In this document: positions 6,633-13,591 of the stretch, one piece after another
Numbering within the stretch: the stretch's first letter is position 1
How the letters are laid out: each line of letters begins with the position of its first letter
Assembly: GCA_035504175.1 (NCBI GenBank)
Contig: DATJSJ010000119.1
Span: forward strand, 1 to 22,451
Length of the DNA: 22,451 nucleotides
Reading direction: 5' to 3'
Source: DATJSJ01 sp035504175
GTDB taxonomy: Bacteria > Pseudomonadota > Alphaproteobacteria > Acetobacterales > Acetobacteraceae
Notes under the pieces: generated by a model
Databases searched by the model: none
What the model saw: only the letters and a program-made list of their open reading frames with translations
What the model was told of the DNA's origin: nothing
Made by a program: the position numbers and the translations under genes

Positions 6633-7670
6633 TCAGCCGAACAAATCGCAAGGGCTGTCGCGGCGCAGGCTCTCGCCCAGCGCGGTGCCGATCGCCGCCG
6701 CGTCGGCGGCGGCACCCGCCAGGCTGCGGCGCAGCAGGAAACCGCCATCGGCGCGGGCGACCATGCCGGTCACCGTCACGCCGCCGCGCGAATCCGGGCG
6801 GGCGTGGCAGCCAATCGGCGTGCGGCAGGAGCCGTCCAGCGCCGCCAGCATCGCCCGCTCCGCCTCGGCCGCGACCTGCGTCGGCGGGTCGGTGATCGCC
6901 GCCAGCAACTCGCACAGCGCGGTGTCGGCGCTGCGCGCGGTGACGCCGATGATCCCCTGGCACGAAGCGGGCAGCATCCGCTCCGGCGCGATCGCCGCCG
7001 CGGCGAGATGCGCCAGATCGAGGCGCCGCAGCCCGGCCAGCGCCAGCAGCGTCGCGGCGCAGTGCCCGTCGCGCAACTTGTCCAGCCGCGAATGCACGTT
7101 GCCGCGCATCGGCACGATGCGCAGATCCGGCCGCGCGTGCAGCAACTGCGCCTGGCGCCGCACCGAGCAGGTGCCGATCGCGGCCGCCGCCGGCAGCGCG
7201 GCCCACGGATCGTCAGCGTCGGGTTCGCCGCAGCCCTCGCCCAGCAGCAGGGCGTCCCGCGGATCCTCGCGCCGCAGCACGCAGGCGAGCGCGATGCCGG
7301 GTGGCAGCGTTGTCTCCAGATCCTTCAGGCTGTGCACCGCGAGGTCGATCCGCCGATCCAGCAGCGCCTCATGGATCTCCTTGGCGAACAGGCCTTTGCC
7401 GCCGATCTCGGCGAGGCTTCGGTCCTGCACGCGGTCGCCCGTGGTCTGGATCGCCTGCTCGCGGAACACGCCCATGCCGCGCAGCACCGGACAGAAGCGC
7501 GTCAGCAGGTCGAGAAAGCTGCGGGTCTGCGCCAGGGCCAGCGGCGAGGTGCGGGTGCCGACGCGCAGCGGCAGCGTCCGCCGGTGCGGCGGCACCGCCA
7601 CGCGCGCCACTGCGCCGGCAAGGATCGGCGGATCAAATAGTGTCGCGATGCTGGCATTCATGGGCACCAT
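6633..7670 (-). CDS. hemC: Hydroxymethylbilane synthase (porphobilinogen deaminase), 345 aa
   Basis: HemC joins four porphobilinogens into hydroxymethylbilane, an early step shared by haem and bacteriochlorophyll synthesis, in the cytoplasm. The N-terminal motif LRVGTRTSPLALAQT is at about residues 35-49, the Lys/Arg region QTTGDRVQDRSLAEIGGKGLFAKEI at 75-99, and HSLKDLE with the catalytic Asp at about 117. IGTCSVRRQAQLL is at about 165-177, and the dipyrromethane cofactor attachment Cys is at about 282 (LDGSCRTPIG). An N-terminal extension of about 30 residues precedes the usual start. The ATG at 7670 lies 3 bases after the tspO stop; an ATG at 7661 is equally possible, and both have weak ribosome sites. 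It is the last gene of the minus-strand block with tspO and the BCD carrier. It may be a PGC-dedicated copy if another hemC exists in the genome. Confidence 0.95.
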   Translation of the reverse strand: MVPMNASIATLFDPPILAGAVARVAVPPHRRTLPLRVGTRTSPLALAQTRSFLDLLTRFCPVLRGMGVFREQAIQTTGDRVQDRSLAEIGGKGLFAKEIHEALLDRRIDLAVHSLKDLETTLPPGIALACVLRREDPRDALLLGEGCGEPDADDPWAALPAAAAIGTCSVRRQAQLLHARPDLRIVPMRGNVHSRLDKLRDGHCAATLLALAGLRRLDLAHLAAAAIAPERMLPASCQGIIGVTARSADTALCELLAAITDPPTQVAAEAERAMLAALDGSCRTPIGCHARPDSRGGVTVTGMVARADGGFLLRRSLAGAAADAAAIGTALGESLRRDSPCDLFG

Positions 7671-7673
7671 CGC

Positions 7674-8144
7674 TCAGCGTCCCGGAAACGGCGCGTTCAG
7701 CCGTACGATCGTCAGGTTGAGGAAGGCCGCGAAGGCGACCCAGGCGAGGTAGGGGGCGAGCAGCCAGGCCGCGACGGCCGAGACCGGGGCGAGATCCACG
7801 ACCAGCGCCAGCACCGACAGCCAGAGCGGCACCACCTCGGCCAGCGCCCAGTCCGGCCGGCGCAGCCGGAAGAACAGGCCGCTCCACAGGATGTTGAGCA
7901 GGCCGTTGACCACGAACAGGGCGACCATCCGGGGCCGCTCGGGGCCGCTCGCCTGCCATCCGAGCGCGGCGGCGATCGCGGTAAGCGCGAAGATCACCGT
8001 CCAGGCCGGCCCGAACAGCCAGTCCGGCGGCTGCCAGGGCGGCTTGCGCAGCGCCGCGTACCAGGTCCCGATCTCGGTCAGCAGCGCACCCGCGCCGGCC
8101 ACCGCCGTCGCGGCCAGCAGCGCGATGACGAGCGCTGCGATCAC
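7674..8144 (-). CDS. tspO: TspO/MBR family tryptophan-rich sensory protein, 156 aa
   Basis: TspO is a five-helix membrane protein that binds porphyrins. In Rhodobacter it modulates pigment gene expression according to oxygen. Family marks are the WYAALRKPPWQPPDWLFGPAWTVIF segment at about residues 28-52, VNGLLNILWSGLFF at about 78-92 and the C-terminal APYLAWVAFAAFLNLTIVRLN. The length and the five hydrophobic segments match the family. The start is a GTG at 8144 with a GGGGGCGG-type site upstream. It precedes hemC by 3 bases, which suggests coupled translation and ties a porphyrin-responsive protein to an early porphyrin enzyme. TspO genes are common in purple-bacterial PGCs. Confidence 0.93.
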   Translation of the reverse strand: MIAALVIALLAATAVAGAGALLTEIGTWYAALRKPPWQPPDWLFGPAWTVIFALTAIAAALGWQASGPERPRMVALFVVNGLLNILWSGLFFRLRRPDWALAEVVPLWLSVLALVVDLAPVSAVAAWLLAPYLAWVAFAAFLNLTIVRLNAPFPGR

Positions 8145-8277
8145 GCCGCCCCCGCCACGGCCGGAGATGCCGGACGCCCGGCCGCGATGCTGCGGCGCGC
8201 CGACGGGGTGGTGCCGGAGCAGACCCCACCACGGTCGGAGCGGTCCAGGGCGTGCATGCCCGCTATCCCCATGCCCA

Positions 8278-9621
8278 TTACCCGGGGCGCGGCCCGGCGG
8301 CGATGCCGAGCCGGGTGATCAGGGCGGCCGGCTTCGCCCGCATGCCGGCGGCGAGGATCGCGGCGAACAGGAACAGCGCCGCGGCGGCGGCGAACGCCGC
8401 TGCATAGCCGGTCGCCGCCGCGCCGGTGAACAAATGCGCAAGGCCGATCCCGGCCCCGGCGGCCAGGTCGCCGGTCGCGAAGCCGATCGCCTGCGCGGCG
8501 CCGAACAGGCCCATGCGCAACCCGGCGCCGTCGGACCCGCCCGCCTGCGCCAGCATCAGCATGCTGCCGATCGCCGCCGCGGCGAAGGCGCCGTTGCCGA
8601 GCCCGAGCCCGAGCCAGCACAGCCGCATCGTCGGGAGCGATGCCGCGATCCCACCCGCCAGCACGAGCAGCGCCGCGAGCGCGACCGCCGAGGCGAGGCA
8701 GCCGCCGGCGACCCAGGCCGGCAGCGCGCCGGGGCGGTGGCGCGCGATGCGGCCGCCGCCGGTGAGCGCCACGAGCGTCATGCCGATCAGCGCGCCGCCA
8801 TGCTGCCACGCATCGAGCCGGGTCGAGCCGCCCGGCGACAGGCCGAGCACCCGGCCGGCGAAGGGGTCGAGCAGCAGTTCCTGGGCGCTGTAGGCCAGCA
8901 TCGCGACGAACACGAACAGGGTGACGCGGCGCACCGTCCGGTCCGCCCAGGCGGCTGCGAGGGCCAGCCGGAATGGCGCCGGAGGCGGCGCGGCGGCGGG
9001 CCCCTCGGCCGCGCCCGGCTCGATGCGCCAGACCGCGACGCCGGTCAGGAGGAGAGCGACGACCGCGACGGTCGCGGTCGCCGCGATCAGCCGGCCCGGC
9101 GTGAACGGATCCAGGTAGCGTCCGACGAGGGCGGTGCTGAGCGCGAAGCCGGCGATCATCATGAACCAGGCGAGCGTCGCCGCGGCGGCCCGACGCGCGG
9201 GTGGCACGCGCTCGGACAGCAGCGTCAGCAGCGCGGTGCCGGCGGCGCCGACGCCGAGCCCGATCAGCCCGTAACCGAACAGGGCGAGCCCGAGCCCGGA
9301 CAGGAGCCGCACCTTCATCCAGGCGATCGCCAGCGCCACGACCACCGCGCCGCCGCCGAGCAGCGCCATGCCGCCCAGGATCAGCGGCACGCGGCGCCGG
9401 GTCCGATCCGAGGCATGGCCGACGCGCGGCCGCACCAGCTGCACGGCGTAGTGCAGCCCGACCAGCGTCCCGGGCAGGATCGCCGGCAGCGCCAGCTCGA
9501 CCGTCATCACCCGGTTCATCACCGTCGTCGCCAGCACCACGACCGCGCCCAGCGTCGCCTGCACCAGCGTCAGGCGCAGGATGCCGGCCCAGCCGGCCGG
9601 ACCCCGGGTCGCTCCCGTCAT
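8278..9621 (-). CDS. BCD-family (PucC/LhaA-like) pigment-associated MFS carrier, 447 aa
   Basis: This is a twelve-helix inner-membrane protein of the bacteriochlorophyll delivery family, whose members help assemble light-harvesting complexes. Typical blocks are LTLVQATLGAVVVLATTVMNRVMTVELALPAILPGTLVGLHYAVQLVRPRVGHASDRTRRRVPLILGG near the N-terminus, LSERVPPARRAAAATLAWFMMIAGFALST in the middle and QELLLDPFAGRVLGLSPGGSTRLDAWQHGGALIGM in the second half. The ATG at 9621 is chosen; a TTG at 9675 would add 18 Ala/Arg-rich residues and has no ribosome site. Three BCD paralogs (LhaA, PucC and the 'Bch2'-type ORF) occur in PGCs. The position beside tspO and ppsR fits the Bch2 type, but I cannot separate them safely. 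tspO follows after 133 bases, in which I see nothing certain. Confidence 0.88.
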   Translation of the reverse strand: MTGATRGPAGWAGILRLTLVQATLGAVVVLATTVMNRVMTVELALPAILPGTLVGLHYAVQLVRPRVGHASDRTRRRVPLILGGMALLGGGAVVVALAIAWMKVRLLSGLGLALFGYGLIGLGVGAAGTALLTLLSERVPPARRAAAATLAWFMMIAGFALSTALVGRYLDPFTPGRLIAATATVAVVALLLTGVAVWRIEPGAAEGPAAAPPPAPFRLALAAAWADRTVRRVTLFVFVAMLAYSAQELLLDPFAGRVLGLSPGGSTRLDAWQHGGALIGMTLVALTGGGRIARHRPGALPAWVAGGCLASAVALAALLVLAGGIAASLPTMRLCWLGLGLGNGAFAAAAIGSMLMLAQAGGSDGAGLRMGLFGAAQAIGFATGDLAAGAGIGLAHLFTGAAATGYAAAFAAAAALFLFAAILAAGMRAKPAALITRLGIAAGPRPG

Positions 9622-9771
9622 CGGGCGCGCCCGGGCGGCGGCGGCGCCGCGCTCACGGCCACCCCACGAGGGCAATCCGGCATGCGCACCGCGGCGCGAT
9701 CGGGACCGGCGCCGGTGCCGTCAGGCCAGCCGATATCGCCACCTACGCTGCGGGGGGCGTCCGGCATCGCG

Positions 9772-11196
9772 CTAAGCCGGGGGCTCGGCGTCGAGATCGC
9801 CGAGCCCGTAGCGCCGGAGCTTGACGTACAGGCTCTGCCGGCTGAGCCCGAGCATCTCCGCCGCGGCGGCGCGGTTGTCGCCGCTCATCTCGAGCGCCGT
9901 CTCGATGCAGAGCCGCTCGATCATGTCGGTCGATTCCCGCACCAGGTCCTTCAGCGGCACCCGGCCGATCAGCTCGGTGAGCTGCTCGACCGAGCGTGGC
10001 GTCTCGCGCGGCACGCGGATCTCGGCGCCGAGCCGGCGCTCGACGTTGCGGATCGACAGGACGAAGCCGCCCGGGTCGGTGCTAGGGAGTGTTGTCGCGG
10101 AGATCTCGACATCGGTGTGGGTGCCGTGCTCGCCGCGCAGCACCGTCGCGTACAGCCGCGCCGCGCCGTGCTGGCGCAGGGTGCCGAGCAGCACGTCGAT
10201 GTCGACGCCGCGCCGGCCGAGCCAGCGGTCCAGCGGCTGGCCGCGGACCTGCTCCTGACCGTACAGCCCGGCCATGTCGAGGAAGGTCTGGTTGGCGGCG
10301 ATAATGCGACCGTCCGGGCCGACGACCAGGCCGGCATCCGGGCCATGCTCGGCTAGTGCGAGGAGCGGCGACGGCGTCGCCGCCGCCGGCGAGCCCGCGG
10401 CCTCGGACGCGAGGCCGATGCGGACGAGCAGCAGCGACGCCTTGTCCTGGCGGAACGGCATCAGGACGATCGTCGCCGGCGCGGCGCCGGCGGCCTCGGC
10501 GAGCGCCCCCTGCACCGGATCGGCATGGCCGAGGGAGCGCGCCCGCTCGCACTGGGCGGCGACGGCGGCGCCGGTCGCTGGGTCGAACAGGTCGAGAACC
10601 CCGCGCCCGGCCAGGCGCTGCCCGGCGCCGGCGAGGCGGTGCTCGGCGGCGGCGTTCGCCTCGACGATCCGCCGCGTCGCCGCATCGACCACCAGGATCG
10701 GCTCGGCCCCGATCTGGAACAGCAGGCGGTAGCGCAGCTCCGCCTGACGCAGCCGCGCGTAGTCGCGCTCCATCGCATGCTGCGCCTCGACCAGGCGCTG
10801 CTGCAGCACGGAGAGGCCGCGCAGGTCGCGCCCGAACGCGACGATGCGGTCGCCCTCGCCGAGGCGCAGCGCCGAGGTCAGGATCGGCACGTCCGGACCG
10901 GTCGCGGCCGGATAGTTGATGTGGCGCCAGCGCGGCGCCGCGTGCGGCCCGGCCTCGCGCCGCAGCGCCTCGACCTTGGGCCGGCTCTCGACCGTGACGA
11001 GCTCGCTCCAGGGCCGACCGGGCCAGACGTCGCTGCCGGGCAGGTCGCGCTGCAGCTCGTCGGCTTGGATCGCGATGTCGCGGACCACCCCGTCCTCGTC
11101 GATTGCCAGCGCGAGGTCGCTGGCGCTGGCGATCAGCGCGGCCGCCCCGTTCGCGTCGAGCGGCGCGAGCCACCGGAGCGGGGAGCGGAATGGCAT
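9772..11196 (-). CDS. ppsR: PpsR/CrtJ photosynthesis gene repressor, 474 aa
   Basis: PpsR represses bch, crt and puc genes under oxygen or light by binding TGT-N12-ACA. The order is: an N-terminal PAS-like domain (about 20-125), a linker helix, PAS (about 155-260, FQIGAEPILVVDAATRRIVEANAAAE), PAS (about 280-390, GPDAGLVVGPDGRIIAANQTFLDMAGLYG) and a Fis-type helix-turn-helix at the end (LCIETALEMSGDNRAAAAEMLGLSRQSLYVKLRRYGL, about 429-465). Cys430 corresponds to the conserved HTH cysteine. The only other Cys is Cys216; the region around 250-260, where the partner Cys of Rhodobacter would fall, has none. The start is ambiguous: the ATG at 11196, or a GTG immediately upstream at 11199 that is better spaced from GGAGGA. 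ppaA lies upstream on the same strand. Confidence 0.95.
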   Translation of the reverse strand: MPFRSPLRWLAPLDANGAAALIASASDLALAIDEDGVVRDIAIQADELQRDLPGSDVWPGRPWSELVTVESRPKVEALRREAGPHAAPRWRHINYPAATGPDVPILTSALRLGEGDRIVAFGRDLRGLSVLQQRLVEAQHAMERDYARLRQAELRYRLLFQIGAEPILVVDAATRRIVEANAAAEHRLAGAGQRLAGRGVLDLFDPATGAAVAAQCERARSLGHADPVQGALAEAAGAAPATIVLMPFRQDKASLLLVRIGLASEAAGSPAAATPSPLLALAEHGPDAGLVVGPDGRIIAANQTFLDMAGLYGQEQVRGQPLDRWLGRRGVDIDVLLGTLRQHGAARLYATVLRGEHGTHTDVEISATTLPSTDPGGFVLSIRNVERRLGAEIRVPRETPRSVEQLTELIGRVPLKDLVRESTDMIERLCIETALEMSGDNRAAAAEMLGLSRQSLYVKLRRYGLGDLDAEPPA

Positions 11197-11302
11197 CACC
11201 AGGGGCGAGGTCCTCCAATGCACGGTCGCTTGATCCGTCTTCCTCGCGGATTCGCGGCCGCGCTTCAACCAGCCGGGCCGGCCGCCCGCGGGGCGACCGG
11301 CC

Positions 11303-11329
11303 ATGCCGACCGGGTTTCCCGGCCGGCAT
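11303..11329. terminator. Strong hairpin between ppaA and ppsR
   Basis: Twelve-base arms starting ATGCCG and ending CGGCAT pair with one mismatch around a TTT loop. It lies about 75 bases after the ppaA stop and about 105 before the ppsR start on the minus strand. There is no T-run, so it may stabilise or attenuate the message rather than end it. Confidence 0.4.
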
Positions 11330-11350
11330 CGCCGCACGGGGAGGGATCGG

Positions 11351-11380
11351 CGGCGGGTGGGCAGACGGCGGGTGGGCAGA
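11351..11380 (+). repeat. 15-bp perfect tandem duplication
   Basis: The unit CGGCGGGTGGGCAGA occurs twice in a row (11351-11365 and 11366-11380) and is followed by a partial third copy (CGGCGG). It sits in the 209-base gap between ppaA and ppsR, 25 bases past the ppaA stop. It is probably a slippage product in GC-rich DNA; no function is visible. Confidence 0.7.
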
Positions 11381-11405
11381 CGGCGGCGGCGCAGATGCAC
11401 ATGGT

Positions 11406-12320
11406 TCACTCCGGACAGACCAGCAGGTCGGCCAGGTCGCGCGCCTGCCGCACCGCGTAGGCGCCGTTGGCGGCACCGGCATCGGCGCCGACCAGGGTGG
11501 AAAGCTCGGGCATCTCGGCGACCATCCGGCCGCCGACCATGATCCCGACCGGCTGCTGCAGCGAGAACCGCCGGACCGCCCGGATGCCGGCGGCCAGCGC
11601 CTCGAGCCGGCGCGTGTTGCTGAGCGAGAACCCGACGATCAGGAAGCGATGGCGCCGCACCAGGGAGAGGAGGTCGTCGGCGTCCCAGCCGGGATCGCAC
11701 CAGACGTCCCAGCCGGCGCGGCGGAAGAATCCCGCGACCATGGCGAGGCCGAACGTGTGCTGGTCGCCCGGCGCCGGGGCCAGCAGGATGCGGCGCTGCC
11801 GGCCGGGCCAGGGCGGCGGCAGCACGCCATCGCTGTCGCCGATCGCATGCATCAGGCGCTGCAACCGGCCGAGCGCGATGGTGACGTCGGTGAAGTGGCA
11901 GCGCTCCTGCTCCCAGAGCTCGCCCAGATGGCGTGCCGTGGGCGCGAGGAGGTCGAGACAGATCGCCTCGACCGTCGCCCCCGCGGCCTGGCGCTGCGCC
12001 AGGTATCCGTCGGCCTCGGCGGTGTTGGCGCGCAGGATCAGGGACGCGAAGGCGGCGATGTCGGCGGCGGCCGGCGCGGCCCGGGGCGGCGCCGCCGCGG
12101 CCCGTCGGGCGAGCACCAGGCGGGGCAGGATGGCGGTCTCGATGGTGCGGGCCAGCGCCGCTTCGGTGCGGCGGGCGGCGGACCAGGCCGGCAGCGGAGG
12201 CGGCGCGCGGCAAAGGCTCTCGGCGGCGGCCGGGTAGCCGGCCGCGAGAAGGTTGCCTGGGGCGGGATCCCTATCCTCGACCCGGCAATACTCGGCCGGA
12301 GGCTGACGGAATGCGACCAT
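11406..12320 (-). CDS. ppaA: PpaA/AerR cobalamin-binding antirepressor, 304 aa
   Basis: PpaA/AerR works with PpsR/CrtJ to set photosystem gene expression, using cobalamin as a light-sensitive cofactor. The N-terminal 70 residues are variable. A helical domain follows with LWEQERCHFTDVTIALGRLQRLMHAIG (about 135-161), the pattern of the cap region. Then comes a Rossmann-like B12-binding domain with LLAPAPGDQHTFGLAMVAGFFRRAGWDVWCDPGWDADDLLSLV (about 179-221), where His188 is the likely B12-contacting residue, then FLIVGFSLSNTRRL and PVGIMVGGRMVAEMPELSTLVGADAGAANGAYAV. The ATG at 12320 has a GGGGGGAA site. ppsR follows on the same strand, the arrangement known from other PGCs. A symmetrical PpsR-like element lies 38 bases upstream, which suggests control by PpsR. 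Confidence 0.92.
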   Translation of the reverse strand: MVAFRQPPAEYCRVEDRDPAPGNLLAAGYPAAAESLCRAPPPLPAWSAARRTEAALARTIETAILPRLVLARRAAAAPPRAAPAAADIAAFASLILRANTAEADGYLAQRQAAGATVEAICLDLLAPTARHLGELWEQERCHFTDVTIALGRLQRLMHAIGDSDGVLPPPWPGRQRRILLAPAPGDQHTFGLAMVAGFFRRAGWDVWCDPGWDADDLLSLVRRHRFLIVGFSLSNTRRLEALAAGIRAVRRFSLQQPVGIMVGGRMVAEMPELSTLVGADAGAANGAYAVRQARDLADLLVCPE

Positions 12321-12357
12321 GGCGTTCCCCCCGACTGCACTCCGATTCCCCCCGGAG

Positions 12358-12391
12358 TGTCAATAGATACTGACGTCCAGCCATATTGACA
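12358..12391. promoter_or_regulatory. Composite symmetrical PpsR-like element before ppaA
   Basis: The 34 bases have 8-bp perfect arms TGTCAATA (12358-12365) and TATTGACA (12384-12391) and an ACGT centre (12373-12376). They read as TGT-N12-ACG on the plus strand and as the same TGT-N12-ACG on the minus strand, overlapping at the centre. TTGACA occurs on both strands as a possible -35 hexamer, although I find no good -10 for ppaA at 16-18 bases. The element lies 38 bases before the ppaA start. Confidence 0.5.
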
Positions 12392-12928
12392 TTCATCGGC
12401 GCGGCGGTCCGGCATGCCGCGGCGGAAGGCGGCGGTGACGCCGCGATCGCCGCGCCGGCATGGCCGGAAATCCGGGTCGCCGCGCGCGCGGTGCGGGCAG
12501 GCGCGACACCCTTGAGGCCGCAACAGCGGAGCCCGGCAGGGGGTCGATTGTCAAGTTGTCTTTACGTCTCGCTGCGGACCCGCGTGTGGTGGTGACGCCA
12601 GCCGCCAAGTGCACGGGATGTCGTGCGAGCGGCGCACCGAACCGCCGCAAGCCCCTGGCAAGGGCGGCAGCGCGCGGCCGATCGCCGCCGGGGTAATTCA
12701 AACGCCGCTCGGCGCGGGCGAGCGCCCGGATGCGCGGGCGCTTGGGTCAGGCGCGCGGCCGCCGGCACACGCCGAACTCAGCGGACAGGGTCGCGGGCGG
12801 CGCGCTGTCCGGTGGGGCGGCCCGATGGAACGCGCTGATCAGCCGATCCTGGGGAGTGCGACACCGGCCACTAGGGCCACGTCAGTTCGCGAACGCCGCC
12901 CCGACGGGCGCGCGCCGGCGCCTCGATA
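12392..12928. other. Non-coding stretch between pufA and ppaA
   Basis: No recognisable gene lies here on either strand. The frames that cross it are Arg/Ala/Gly-rich and without domains. In most purple bacteria pufL and pufM would follow pufA at this point; no piece of their characteristic sequence is visible in any frame. One isolated TGT-N12-ACG half-consensus is at 12549-12566, far from any start codon. Confidence 0.6.
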
Positions 12929-13020
12929 CGCCTGTCGCGAAGCAGGGCCCGCGCCGCGGCGGGCCCTGTTGCGTGCCAAGTCGCGTGCCACGCTGTCGTG
13001 ACAAGCACTCGCGACAGGCG
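12929..13020 (-). other. Structured region after pufA: nested and competing inverted repeats
   Basis: Twelve-base perfect arms CGCCTGTCGCGA (12929-12940) and TCGCGACAGGCG (13009-13020) enclose a 10-bp hairpin (12943-12968). The right arm can alternatively pair with CTGTCG at 12993-12998 through its CGACAG at 13012-13017. A short direct repeat GCGTGCCA lies between them (12971-12978 and 12983-12990). The region starts about 57 bases after the pufA stop on the minus strand and would be transcribed with pufBA. Confidence 0.6.
12943..12968 (-). terminator. 10-bp GC hairpin downstream of pufBA
   Basis: CAGGGCCCGC (12943-12952) and GCGGGCCCTG (12959-12968) are perfect complements around a 6-base loop. 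It is 110 bases past the pufA stop. There is no T-run on the minus strand. Stem-loops after pufA are known in Rhodobacter to protect the pufBA message, and this may do the same or act as the terminator. Confidence 0.55.
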
Positions 13021-13077
13021 ATGCCTCGAGTCAGGATGTCGGCCCGTTGCGGCGGGCGCACGCCCACCGCAGCGGCG

Positions 13078-13278
13078 CTACGGCTTTTGTTCCGCCTGCG
13101 GTGCCGGCAGCGGCGTGGTCGACTGCATCGTCATCGGCGCACCGCGCGAGCCTTCCAGCCAGTTGAACCGGTCCGTGCTGAGCAGGATGAAGTGGATCAG
13201 CAGGGCGAGCGCGAACAGGAAAATGAACAGTCCGACCAGCGCGCGGCGCGGGTCGAACAGCATCCACAGGCGATACAT
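13078..13278 (-). CDS. pufA: Light-harvesting 1 alpha polypeptide, 66 aa
   Basis: PufA is the alpha subunit of the core antenna (LH1), a single-span inner-membrane protein that binds bacteriochlorophyll a. The N-terminal MYRLWMLFDPRRALVGLFIFLF, the span ALALLIHFILLSTDRFNWLEG with the chlorophyll-binding His in LLIHFILLS (about residue 29), and the overall order closely match Rhodospirillum rubrum LH1 alpha. The tail (SRGAPMTMQSTTPLPAPQAEQKP) is about 10 residues longer than in that protein. A strong AGGAGG site is 6 bases before the ATG. It follows pufB after 12 bases. No pufL or pufM comes after it. Confidence 0.96.
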   Translation of the reverse strand: MYRLWMLFDPRRALVGLFIFLFALALLIHFILLSTDRFNWLEGSRGAPMTMQSTTPLPAPQAEQKP

Positions 13279-13290
13279 GCACGCCTCCTG

Positions 13291-13527
13291 TCAGGTGAGC
13301 ATGATGCTGGCGTGGGTGAGCACGCCGTGCATCTGATCGATCAGCCACGACGTGCTGTAGCCGTGCGGGCCTGGGAGCCAGGGCCGCCAGATCCAGGCGA
13401 GCACATGCGCGATGATCGCGACAACCACGAAGCCGATGAAGCTCCAGACGAAGATGCGGTGGAACTCCCGCGCCTCCAGGATCGTCAGTCCGGTTATTCG
13501 ACTTGCTTCTCTGGGCAGATCAGACAT
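13291..13527 (-). CDS. pufB: Light-harvesting 1 beta polypeptide with extended C-terminus, 78 aa
   Basis: PufB is the beta subunit of LH1. After a short head (MSDLPREASRITGLTILEAREFHRIF), with the conserved GLT-x-x-EA-x-EFH pattern, the membrane span VWSFIGFVVVAIIAHVLAWIWRPWLPG carries the bacteriochlorophyll ligand His41. The usual end, WRPWLPGPHGYS, is reached at about residue 59. Here about 19 further residues follow (TSWLIDQMHGVLTHASIMLT at the end), which I do not know from standard beta chains. The ATG at 13527 has GGAGAAGG upstream. The gene stands between bchZ (184 bases before) and pufA, and there is no pufQ. Confidence 0.94.
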   Translation of the reverse strand: MSDLPREASRITGLTILEAREFHRIFVWSFIGFVVVAIIAHVLAWIWRPWLPGPHGYSTSWLIDQMHGVLTHASIMLT

Positions 13528-13591
13528 CGGGACCTTCTCCGGGGTGACGGGCCGCTGGCCCTGGCCGCGCCGGCGCGGCGCGGCGGAAATC

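Noticed and set aside
8145..8277. A small 45-codon frame between the BCD carrier and tspO
   Set aside because: No ribosome site, Arg/Ser/Ala-rich, and it overlaps the tspO start in another frame.
7891..10356. An 821-codon plus-strand open frame antisense to the BCD carrier and ppsR
   Set aside because: It is a shadow frame of GC-rich genes: Arg/Gly/Ala/Pro-rich with no domains, while the minus strand holds well-recognised proteins over the same bases.
12549..12566. Isolated TGT-N12-ACG match as a further PpsR box
   Set aside because: It is single, off consensus, and about 230 bases from the nearest gene start with no usable -10; kept only as a note.
12609..13001. Possible plus-strand gene of 130 codons between ppaA and pufA
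   Set aside because: Arg/Pro/Gly-rich, no conserved motif, weak start, and it crosses the inverted-repeat structure.
12900..13020. tRNA gene in the structured region after pufA
   Set aside because: The paired arms do not form a cloverleaf and no T-arm consensus (GGTTCGAATCC type) is present.
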